Shown here: one piece after another, positions 23,788-31,477 of the stretch | Layout: each line of letters begins with the position of its first letter | How positions within the stretch are numbered: position 1 is the stretch's first letter | Assembly: GCA_958510875.1 (NCBI GenBank) | Contig: OY294067.1 | Coordinates: forward strand, 196,592,901 to 196,656,900 | Source of the DNA: Endomychus coccineus | Lineage: Eukaryota; Arthropoda; Insecta; Coleoptera; Endomychidae | DNA: 64,000 nt | Direction: 5' to 3' | The notes under the pieces: model-generated | Told to the model about the DNA's origin: nothing | Seen by the model: only the letters and a program-made list of their open reading frames with translations | Databases searched by the model: none | Position numbers and translations under genes: made by a program

Positions 23788-24300
23788 ATCATATGAATAT
23801 CTTCATAAGCGCTAATCTATATAACATGCAAGCACATGCTTCATAAAAGTCTGAATATTGAGTAGAGCTATAGTATCTTCATAAGCGATCATTATCAACA
23901 TTCAGACACTTGTTTAGCACGTGATTCAACAGCCTATGACGTCATCATCGTTCACGAACTATGATGGGCTGATGAGGAATAAAATACTTATAATAATAAT
24001 ATAAATATCTTCATTCGCAATCTATACTATTTTCCTTCACAAGCACGACTTTTACAAACTCCATACGTTCGCGTAAAAGATTATAATGATAAACACATTT
24101 TTTTTCACGGGTTCACATAATCATATGAATATCTTCATAAGCGCTAATCTATATGACATTCAAACACATGCTTCATAAAAGTCTGAATATTGAGTAGAGC
24201 TATAGTATCTTCACAAGCGATCTTTATCAACATTCAGACACTTGTTTAGCACGTGATTCAACAGCCTATGACGTCATCATCGTTTACGAACTATGATGGT
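23788..24300. repeat. Internal duplication of the TIR
   Basis: The block at about 23788-23975 recurs at about 24118-24300: a TCATATGAATATCTTCATAA start, the sequence around CATTCAGACACTTGTTTAGC, then TGACGTCATCATCG plus a dyad. The right TIR holds the mirror copies at about 31893-32075 and 32230-32410. Confidence 0.75.
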
Positions 24301-24747
24301 TCGATGAGGACTCAAACATTGAACAGATGAATCTTTGAGGTTAAATATCTGCTGTAGAAATCACCCCACTTTTATTACCTTTTTATTTGAGAATATCGAT
24401 ATTTCCCATGTAACGGCTTATTGCCTAAAGCTATTTTGTATGCAACATTGTTATCATTCGCGAGCCCACGAGGGCCTGTGTGTTGGTCGGGGCTAAATGA
24501 ATATGTTCGACTATTATTACCTGTAGAGACTCATTTGAGATTCTTCAAGTTTGAGATTGATAAGCCACATGAAGAAAGAAGCTTCAACGATTTGATATCA
24601 ATGAATATTCGTTATTCTGAATGTGACAACTTTATCAGCTTCAACACTCGAGATAAGAGAGAGAGAGAACATCAGACTATAGCTTTATGTGTATCGAAAT
24701 ACATAAGGATTTTGACGTGTGAGTGGTGTTTTATTGAATTGAAGATC

Positions 24748-25076
24748 CGGCGATCATAGTTCACGAACGATGATGACGTCACTGCTTCAAGCCAATGACA
24801 GTAACTGATTCAACCGGGCGACCATAGTTTACGAACGATCATGACGTCACTGCTTCAAGCCAATGACAGTAACTGATTCAACCCGGCGACCATCGTTCAC
24901 GAACGATGATGACGTCACTGCTTCAAGCCAATGACAGTAACTGATTCAACCCGGCGACCATCGTTCACGAACGATGATGACCTCACTGCTTTAAGCCAAT
25001 GACAGTAACTGATTCAACCCGGCGACCATAGTTTACGAACGATGATGACGTCATCATCGTTCACGAACTATGATGG
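24748..25076 (+). repeat. 68-bp iteron array with dyads and TGACGTCA sites
   Basis: Four full and one partial tandem copies of a 68-bp unit. Each unit starts CGGCGACCAT and carries a hairpin-forming dyad (CATCGTTC-AC-GAACGATG), then TGACGTCA, then GCTTCAAGCCAATGACAG. The last partial unit runs into an inverted copy, making a palindrome of about 50 bp centred at 25050/25051 on TGACGTCA. The same dyad plus TGACGTCA occurs in the TIR duplications. Candidate replication origin, packaging site or enhancer; the sequence alone does not say which. Confidence 0.85.
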
Positions 25077-25162
25077 GCTAATGAGGAATAAAATGTGAAT
25101 AATCATAATGTTTGTAATACATTCATGCACATGTTTTATCGCATGATTCAACACATGCTTTA

Positions 25163-25686
25163 ACATTCAGACACGTGTTTCAACATTCAGACACGTGTTT
25201 CAGACACGTGTTCCAACATTCAGACACGTGTTTCAGCATTCAGACACGTGTGTTTCAGACACGTGTTCCAACATTCAGACACGTGTTTCAGCATTCAGAC
25301 ACGTGTTTCAGCATTCAGACACGTGTTTCAGATACGTGTTTCAACATTCAGACACGTGTTTCAGCATTCAGACACGTGTTTCAGCATTCAGACACGTGTT
25401 TCAGACACGTGTTTCAACATTCAGACACGTGTTTCAGCATTCAGACACGTGTTTCAGCATTCAGACACGTGTTTCAGCATTCAGACACGTGTTTGAGACA
25501 CGTGTTTCAACATTCAGACACGTGTTTCAGCATTCAGACACGTGTTTCAGACACGTGTTTCAACATTCAGACACGTGTTTCAGCATTCAGACACGTGTTT
25601 CAGCATTCAGACACGTGTTTCAGACATGTGTTTCAACATTCAGACACGTGTTTCAGCATTCAGACACGTGTTTCAGCATTCAGACC
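25163..25686 (+). repeat. Tandem array of about 21-bp units with ACACGTGT
   Basis: About two dozen head-to-tail copies of ATTCAGACACGTGTTTCAG(C/A)A, some with a shortened 10-12 bp spacer, each holding the palindrome ACACGTGT (an E-box-type CACGTG core). Because units and spacers contain no stops, long frames appear in all three plus frames (for example 25175-25693); I treat these as by-products. It sits about 100 bp upstream of the first gene's TATA box. Confidence 0.9.
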
Positions 25687-25776
25687 TATTTAACATGTAT
25701 TTGATACCTGATTTTGAGAGAGAAGTGTAGAAGTACCTAACCGCGTGATCGGACATACACAATATAACATCATCAT

Positions 25777-25788
25777 CTAGTATATAAA
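25777..25788 (+). promoter_or_regulatory. TATA-type promoter of the ATPase gene
   Basis: TAGTATATAAAC lies about 20 bp before the ATPase ATG. The same TAGTATATAAA word precedes the penton-like gene at 28809-28819, suggesting a shared promoter type for two transcription units. Confidence 0.5.
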
Positions 25789-25805
25789 CAAATGCTTATT
25801 AACAT

Positions 25806-26663
25806 ATGTTCCAGTATGATTTTGATTTGCCTTCAGGAATGATGAAGATTGTTAAGCAAAAAGACTCGTTGAGTATTATGAACTTAGGGTCAAGCAATGA
25901 GAATGTTGAACAACCACAACGTCACAGCTCTTTGCTGCCTAATACTTTACGAACAATAATCTGTGGTCCAAGTAATTGTGGGAAAACAAATGTGATGTTA
26001 TCTCTATTGTTAGATGCTAACGGCCTGAAATTTGAAAACGTGTACATATATTCAAAGTCTTTACACCAACCAAAATACCAGTTACTAAAGGAGACATTGA
26101 AGAAAATTGAGGGGCTTGAATATTTTCCTTGTACCGAAAGTGATGAGGTCATAGACCCCACAGAAGCGAGGCCTAATTCGATAATAATATTCGATGACGT
26201 GATGTTTGAGAAACAGGAGAAAATTCGTGCTTATTTTTCAAGAGGGAGACACAACTCAATTGATAGTTTCTATCTTTGTCAGTCTTTTGCTAAATGTCCA
26301 AAACATGGATTGCGCGACAATGCCATTTGCTTGATTATTTTCAAACAGGATGAACTCAATTTGAAACATATATTCACCGATCATGTAAGTACCGACATGT
26401 CACTCGAGAAATTCGAAAAGATATGTACCGTATGTTGGAAAGATAAATATGGATTCCTTATGATAAACAAAGACTGTGATATGAACAAAGGACGTTATCG
26501 CAAAGGTTTTGATAGTTATATATACATCCAACATGTATATATACTTTCATTTGAAATAGAAAAACCGCTCAGCGTGGACGTGGGTGTGAGTAACATGCTT
26601 AAAGAAAAACAACAATTGAAGAAAAAAATTTGGGAGTTAGCAAACGTTGTGAGGAAAAAATAA
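25806..26663 (+). CDS. A32/FtsK-like DNA-packaging ATPase
   Basis: 285 residues, complete. Walker A GPSNCGKT at residues 54-61 and Walker B SIIIFDDV at 125-132. A conserved SRGRHN segment follows at about 145-150 and a glutamine-containing sensor-like strand (LCQSFAKCP) at 158-166. This order matches the genome-packaging ATPases of Polintons, virophages and adintoviruses, which pump DNA into the capsid. The C-terminal 60 residues are basic and helical. The ATG at 25806 follows a TATA box; the next gene's ATG directly abuts the stop codon. The open frame is undamaged, unlike several neighbours. Confidence 0.85.
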   Translation: MFQYDFDLPSGMMKIVKQKDSLSIMNLGSSNENVEQPQRHSSLLPNTLRTIICGPSNCGKTNVMLSLLLDANGLKFENVYIYSKSLHQPKYQLLKETLKKIEGLEYFPCTESDEVIDPTEARPNSIIIFDDVMFEKQEKIRAYFSRGRHNSIDSFYLCQSFAKCPKHGLRDNAICLIIFKQDELNLKHIFTDHVSTDMSLEKFEKICTVCWKDKYGFLMINKDCDMNKGRYRKGFDSYIYIQHVYILSFEIEKPLSVDVGVSNMLKEKQQLKKKIWELANVVRKK

Positions 26664-27630
26664 ATGGCTGTGAAATTGGGTAAAGCTGAAAATGATGAGA
26701 TTCTAGATAATATGTTCAGGAATGTATCTAAACCTCTGGAGGAAATTGCGAAAAATGCTGAAATAATCAAACGAAATTCGTTGGTTGAACCTAAAAGTAT
26801 TGTTTCTACAGCAACACAAATGGAGAACATACCAATCCCAAATATTGTAACTGAAGGAGAAGAGTTCGTATATAACCCCCAGAATACTGAGGAAGATGTG
26901 TTCACCCTCGAACCTACTATCGATCAGATTCGTGAAGAATTCAGAAAACATAAGAAAGATAATGCAGAGGCTACAGAGGAGTTTCTGCAACAATACCCCA
27001 CATTAGCACGTTATTACTTGGAAGGATTCCTATTGGATGATGATGTTAAGAGATATGATGATAAAATGGGTTTGCAATATAATTCAACTTTAGACAAATG
27101 ATTCATGGGTAATCAACCTATAGAGATTGATAGTGAGAGTAATATAATTATCAAGGGTACTCCGTTCAAGGGTACCACAGGACTGTATAATTTGATATTT
27201 TACAGAGATGTTCAACCTGATACTTACACTGTGGAAGATGGGAAAAATTACAGTCAAATGATGGAAATGACTAGTGCCCATAGACGTTATAACGATCCAG
27301 CTGATCGAATAAAAAAACATTGTAAAATACAAAAATGTACTGAAACCTTTGATTAATTCCATGAAAAGACCCAGAGCCAAAACATACACTGGAAGTGCAT
27401 ATATCAAAAATGATATGCTTGAATATAACGAGAAACCTATCGAATATGTTCATTGGGATGACGTTAACGAAATGGTGGATAGACTGAGACTTCTTGTTGC
27501 ATCCTCGCATGCTGGTAACCATAATGAGATAATCTCTATAATAGAAGAATTGATAGAGGCAGGGGTAATTGAACAAAAACCAGGTGTAAGACAAATTCAT
27601 CACAGTTATAAAGATGATTTCGATGGATAA
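26664..27630 (+). pseudogene. Conserved Polinton-associated protein, broken by a stop and a frameshift
   Basis: One protein of about 320 residues appears in three pieces. 26664-27101 encodes an acidic helical N-terminal region beginning at the base after the ATPase stop. An in-frame TGA (27099-27101) interrupts it, and 27105-27356 continues in the same frame with a KGTTGLYNLIF motif. Around 27315-27345, near A-rich runs, the frame shifts and 27349-27630 carries the C-terminal part, including DDVNEMVDRLRLLVAS and IIEELIEAGVI. From memory of the family, these blocks occur together in proteins encoded next to the ATPase in Polinton-like elements of invertebrates; the function is not known to me. 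If the TGA were read through the first two pieces would join, but the shift argues for decay. Confidence 0.65.
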
Positions 27631-28262
27631 GTTTGGCAGAGCCTCCTCTTCCATGTGGATATATGATACAAATGTACTTAATGATAATTTCAAACAAGTT
27701 CACGGACAAGGTTTATTCCTAACGAGCGATGAAAGTTATGATAAATCGTAGATTGTGCAACGTAAAATCACCGAATGATGATGGAGATGTTGCAAATAAA
27801 GTGTATGTTGATGAATTAACACACAAACTGAATCTGGAAACGGAAACCAGTCTTAAAGATACCTTCAATGTTAGGGTTGATAATTTGATCAAAGATATCA
27901 ACAAGGACCTGGATGAACATAACTTAACGAATGAGAAGGTTATTCTCAACATTGATAAACATCTGATGGACATTCAGAATAAATATAATGAAATGGGAAT
28001 CTATATAAAATCAGAGTATAAAACAATCACTGATAGTGTGAGGGAAAACAGAAATGAATTGAAAGAGATCAATAACACATTTAACAGTGTGAACATGCGT
28101 CTAAATGACATTACTAGTGAAGTGGAGGCGTTAGAACGACGGATGACATCTGTGGAACCTTCTAAGAAGAGATCCTCATCATCCACAACAACAAAGCAGG
28201 GCTCTGTGAAACGAATATCTCCAAATCCTGTGAATATACCCAAAAAAATAATTCTACACTAG
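27623..28262 (+). pseudogene. Fibre-like coiled-coil protein, frameshifted near its N-terminus
   Basis: A short frame from the ATG at 27623 (MDKFGRAS start, 42 codons, stop at 27749-27751) leads into a longer frame at 27729-28262 offset by one base. The long part begins with an NVKSPNDDGDVANKVYVDEL segment, typical of the shaft start of trimeric fibre or tail-fibre-like proteins. It continues as a heptad-patterned coiled coil (about residues 30-145) and ends in a basic, Ser/Thr-rich tail. In related elements these pieces form a single protein, so a single-base shift between about 27730 and 27750 has probably broken it. Role in attachment or trimeric assembly is inference from architecture. 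Confidence 0.6.
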
Positions 28263-28279
28263 ATTTCCACATTGATAAG

Positions 28280-28384
28280 ATGAGTAGAGAACAAGTTTTG
28301 CATGAGCTTCATGAGCACAGAAGAAAGAACTTTTACCAGCGTCGAACATACATAAAAGGACTTCAATATAGGTGGAAGGGGTAG
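28280..28384 (+). pseudogene. N-terminal stub of a retroviral-type integrase
   Basis: 34 codons starting at ATG 28280. The LHELHEHRRKNFYQRRTYIKG stretch has the look of the segment just before the catalytic core of the integrases carried by Polinton-like elements (a leucine/histidine helix, then an RRxNFxxRR basic patch and a short strand). In complete proteins the first catalytic Asp would follow within about a dozen residues. Here a TAG stop ends the frame and the sequence after it is AT-rich and non-coding, so the catalytic domain has been deleted. The assignment is from pattern memory and short; treat as tentative. Confidence 0.45.
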
Positions 28385-28570
28385 GAATATGCAATACGAC
28401 TAGGACGATGAATCAAGAGTCAAGATTGAGATATTTGAAACATATATTGTTAAGATTATACTTAAGTCTTTTGTATTGAGAAAATTAATAAAAAAATTAT
28501 TTTGAGATCTTTGGTCTTCCTCCCACCCCTCGTTAAATAACGGTGCAATCTTGAATTCTCATCAGTCTGT
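28385..28570 (+). terminator. AT-rich spacer with polyadenylation-like signal
   Basis: Contains TTAATAAAAAAATT near 28485-28500, a plausible end of the first transcription unit. No gene. Confidence 0.35.
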
Positions 28571-28810
28571 ATGGAAGCGTGCGTGGGAGAAGTTGTTCTC
28601 AATACGCTTATAAACAAGCTCCCGTTTGAACTTCAAATCAATAGCAGGGGCAAAATCAGAAGAACGATTGAGGAGATTCAGGGTATCAATTCATTCGATA
28701 AAGCTTGCCGTCTACACGATATTTCATGCAATATAACACTTATAATTGTAGCCAGTTATATTTGGAATTCCTCTCTAACTCTTCAGTTGTGGTCGACTAA
28801 TATTTATTAG
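28571..28810 (+). pseudogene. Phospholipase A2-like (parvovirus VP1-type) domain, degenerate
   Basis: 79 codons. LINKLPFELQI (residues 13-23) followed by GINSFDKACRLHDISC (38-53) matches the order seen in the PLA2-like domains encoded by parvoviruses and by many Polinton-like elements, with the catalytic His-Asp pair at 49-50. The glycine-rich calcium loop (YxGxG type) that should lie between these blocks is absent, and after the HD motif the frame turns into hydrophobic sequence unlike the family and stops. In viruses this enzyme breaches endosomal membranes; this copy should be inactive. It lies just upstream of the penton-like gene. Confidence 0.6.
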
Positions 28811-28820
28811 TATATAAATA
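28809..28820 (+). promoter_or_regulatory. TATA-type promoter of the penton-like gene
   Basis: AGTATATAAATA, about 27 bp before the likely ATG at 28847. Same word as upstream of the ATPase. Confidence 0.5.
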
Positions 28821-28846
28821 GATTGTTGATGAAGTTTTCATCAATC

Positions 28847-29590
28847 ATGTCTCAGACGTTCACTATCACGAGTAAGAGCTCCCGCTTATCTGTAGATTTT
28901 CACCCACCTATAGAACTAGATCATCATTCATATTATTCTATCGCACTTGTTGGTTTGCATACGTACAATATCATCCCGAACATCGAAGAAGGTTTTAATA
29001 AATTTTATTATGAAGATGTGAAGGGTGAGGAAAAAGTAGTTACTATACCTACGGGGTCCTACGAGTTGACAGACATCGAAGATTTCATACAAAGTACAGT
29101 TTGTGGGATAAGAGTGAAGCAAGAAGAGCGTGACCGGAAATTATCAATAAAATCTAACAACAACACTCTACACACAGAGCTGAAAGGTGATTTTGAAGTG
29201 AATTTTATTCCTAAAGATAGTATGAGCGAACTGTTGGGATTCAGCAAAAAGAAATTGACATCTCGTGAACTACACGTATCTGATCGACCTATAAACATAA
29301 TCAAAGTTCAAACTATACGCGTAGAGTGTAACTTAACCGCGGGAGCATATTATAACAATAAGATAGCTCATACGATATATGAGTTCTCACCTCTTCTACC
29401 ACCTGGGTTTTCCATTGATATAGAGCCGAAGAATCTTATTTATCTACCGGTCATCAGCAAGACGTCCTTCGATAACATCACGCTGAATATTTTAGATCGG
29501 AATTGGAAACCGGTAAATTTTCGTGGAGAAGAAATTATTATACGATTGGAATTGAAAAAGATCCCTAGGGATTATGGCTCACAACAATAA
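28847..29590 (+). CDS. Penton-like minor capsid protein
   Basis: 247 residues from the ATG at 28847, chosen because the upstream ATG (28829) lies too close to the TATA box and the family usually begins with a short MSQTF-like strand. The protein is rich in predicted beta strands: SSRLSVDFHPPIELD then YYSIALVGLHTYNIIPNI near the N-terminus, an LTDIEDFIQ helix at about 75, and a C-terminal half with FSPLLPPGFSIDIEP. Size, strand pattern and position before the capsid gene match the single-jelly-roll vertex protein of Polintons/adintoviruses. Open frame is intact. Function is inference from context and pattern, not from a structure comparison. Confidence 0.65.
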   Translation: MSQTFTITSKSSRLSVDFHPPIELDHHSYYSIALVGLHTYNIIPNIEEGFNKFYYEDVKGEEKVVTIPTGSYELTDIEDFIQSTVCGIRVKQEERDRKLSIKSNNNTLHTELKGDFEVNFIPKDSMSELLGFSKKKLTSRELHVSDRPINIIKVQTIRVECNLTAGAYYNNKIAHTIYEFSPLLPPGFSIDIEPKNLIYLPVISKTSFDNITLNILDRNWKPVNFRGEEIIIRLELKKIPRDYGSQQ

Positions 29591-29670
29591 ATAATAATCC
29601 AATACTCACCACCACTCATTATATGAAAGGAATTCAACTGAGAAGGTTGCAGTAGCCATCACTTGAGAAC

Positions 29671-29886
29671 ATGGGTTTGGATTTTAGCAATAAAAGACAT
29701 CACCATAGTGGTGATCAGTCATTATCTACAACGAGCTCGAGGGAGAAGGTTGCTCCTGCATCACTGTCATTGAAGAAGGAGAAGGTTGCTTCTGCATCAC
29801 TATCATTGGAAAATATAAATTTTTTGAAGTCCCTTGGTTACAATGTCGGAAAAACTTCAAATATTCAACAAGCCAAACTTCATTGA
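29671..29886 (+). CDS. Small virion-associated protein ahead of the capsid gene
   Basis: 71 codons. It contains two imperfect repeats of a KEKVAxASLSL unit (residues about 25-46), then ENINFLKSLGYNV. Short proteins ending in an xNIxFLKSLG motif sit directly before the capsid gene in related elements. It overlaps the first 44 bases of the capsid-like ORF in another frame. Role unknown. Confidence 0.45.
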   Translation: MGLDFSNKRHHHSGDQSLSTTSSREKVAPASLSLKKEKVASASLSLENINFLKSLGYNVGKTSNIQQAKLH

Positions 29887-31045
29887 AGACATCATCCGGG
29901 AAGAAACTCATACCTACTATCCACACACAACATCTTTCGGCAACAGCGATGAAATTGAGATATTAATCAATCAACAAGATGTGTTTGTAGATTTGGCATC
30001 GTCTGCTTTATTCATCGAGGCAGAATTCCAGCCAGAAGCAAGTGGTGATGGTGAATGTAAACTAACGAATAATTTCGGAGCGTTTCTCTCCGAATACATT
30101 AGTTATGAATTGAATGGAAAAGAGATAGACAAAGTACGTGATCCTGGTATTGTCAGCACCATCAGAGCTTATCTAACATATGCCAAACATGAATCTATAC
30201 CTCTAGCTATTTCTGGATGGTCATTTAAGGATGCATTGAGTTCAGTCTACAATAATAAAATCAATTTATGGATACCGTTGAATTTTCTACTAGGCCTATT
30301 CATTGACTATAACAAAGTCTTGAGTGGGAAACATAAGCTGCGCTTGATAAGGTCTCGAACCGATAACGATTGCTATACTTATAGCACAGGCACGAAAACG
30401 GCTAAAATAAATGTGAAGACGATAGCATTAAAAGTGCGACATGTGTTTCCAAGTGATCAGGTTGAATTTCAAATGTTGGAGAATTTGAGTGCTGAGAAGC
30501 CTATTTTGATTCCATTTCGCAGCTGGGATCTGCATGAAAATCCGTTGATGAAGGAGAGCACTCGTGACATTTGGGCTGTTAAAACTTCAATGAATTTGGA
30601 ACGTCCCAGATATGTGATTTTAGCTTTCCAAACTGATCGAAAAAATAATCCTGTTAAGCACAGTGCATATTTCGATAATATAAACTTGCTAAATGTAAAA
30701 TCATACTTGAATTCAGAGTGTTATCCATATGAAGCAATGAAATTGAATTTCACCGACCAGCAATACGTGGAAGCATACCAGATGTACTATGATTTCCAGA
30801 AATCATTTTCAAATAAAATAATAAGCGAACTCATGTTAGATTATATAGCATTCAAGAATAGAGCAATTTTTGTGATTGACTGTTCAAAACAAAACGATGC
30901 TATAAAGTCATCAACAGTTGACGTCAAACTAGAGATGGAAAGTTTCCTGAATTTCCCCAAAAACACCAGGGCTTATTGCATCATCATTAACGATCGTATA
31001 ATGGAGTATTCTCCAATTACAGGATCAGTTCGGAGTTTAGTGTGA
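29843..31045 (+). CDS. Major-capsid-like protein (double jelly-roll type)
   Basis: 400 residues from the ATG at 29843; the frame extends a few codons upstream without ATG. It opens with MSEKLQIFNKP and an acidic strand-rich N-terminal domain (IEILINQQDVFVDLA, then LFIEAEF). A conserved NFGAFLSEYISYELNG segment follows at about 75-90, then a WIPLNFLLGLF segment at about 145-155. The C-terminal domain is again strand-rich and carries YDFQKSFSN. Two successive beta-rich domains, the length, and the last position in the cluster fit a double-jelly-roll major capsid protein. The frame is complete. I did not compare structures, so the fold is inferred. Confidence 0.65.
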   Translation: MSEKLQIFNKPNFIEDIIREETHTYYPHTTSFGNSDEIEILINQQDVFVDLASSALFIEAEFQPEASGDGECKLTNNFGAFLSEYISYELNGKEIDKVRDPGIVSTIRAYLTYAKHESIPLAISGWSFKDALSSVYNNKINLWIPLNFLLGLFIDYNKVLSGKHKLRLIRSRTDNDCYTYSTGTKTAKINVKTIALKVRHVFPSDQVEFQMLENLSAEKPILIPFRSWDLHENPLMKESTRDIWAVKTSMNLERPRYVILAFQTDRKNNPVKHSAYFDNINLLNVKSYLNSECYPYEAMKLNFTDQQYVEAYQMYYDFQKSFSNKIISELMLDYIAFKNRAIFVIDCSKQNDAIKSSTVDVKLEMESFLNFPKNTRAYCIIINDRIMEYSPITGSVRSLV

Positions 31046-31477
31046 AGAACCATGAATCATAATGTTATTATTTTAATTCTAAATGTATTTTTCTAAATAA
31101 ATGTTATTATTATTATTAATTTATTAATTAATTATTTTAATTCTAAATGTATTTTCCTAAATAAATGTTATTATTATTATTTTTGGTATTTTGTTTCCCT
31201 CACTTTCTCGCAAGACATCACAATAATGAACGAGCCGTTTGGTAAAGTACAGTCCCTTGGATCAACCCATCAGGATTGTAATCTAAATTATAAATATCGC
31301 TTCAGAGTTAGAAACAAAAAATTTATGTTACTATCCAATTAATAAATATAAATATACTTTTGTTTTATTACATGTTTACATATAATGTTCCTCAAAAAGT
31401 GATTCAGATTATTATGTTATCTTTTCAATTATTATAATATGTAGTAGTGGTTATAAGACAGTTTGCGGTAAATATTC
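31046..31477 (+). terminator. 3' region of the virion cluster with tandem AATAAA signals
   Basis: Two copies of a unit of about 60 bp (about 31060-31118 and 31131-31185), each with ATTTTAATTCTAAATGTATT and CTAAATAAATGTTATTATT. Each contains an AAATAAA-type polyadenylation signal shortly after the capsid stop. The rest is AT-rich without genes. Confidence 0.5.

Larger units (their letters stand above)
21668..24670. repeat. Left terminal inverted repeat
   Basis: Inverted counterpart of about 31478-34573. It begins with a G/C-rich end containing a duplicated GGGTAGACGGTTAGGGTGTG (21805 and 21846), carries a tRNA-like segment, and has an internal duplication (below). Similarity can be followed to the GATAAGAGAGAGA run near 24655-24670. 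Small ORFs inside, such as 22286-22537, occur in mirror form in the right arm and show no domain. Confidence 0.9.

Noticed and set aside
25163..25686. CRISPR array
   Set aside because: Units are contiguous with near-constant short spacers and the setting is a eukaryotic genome.
25175..25704. Long Cys/His-rich frames in all three plus frames
   Set aside because: They are created by a stop-free 21-bp tandem repeat; no frame is favoured, so I treat the region as an array and not as genes.
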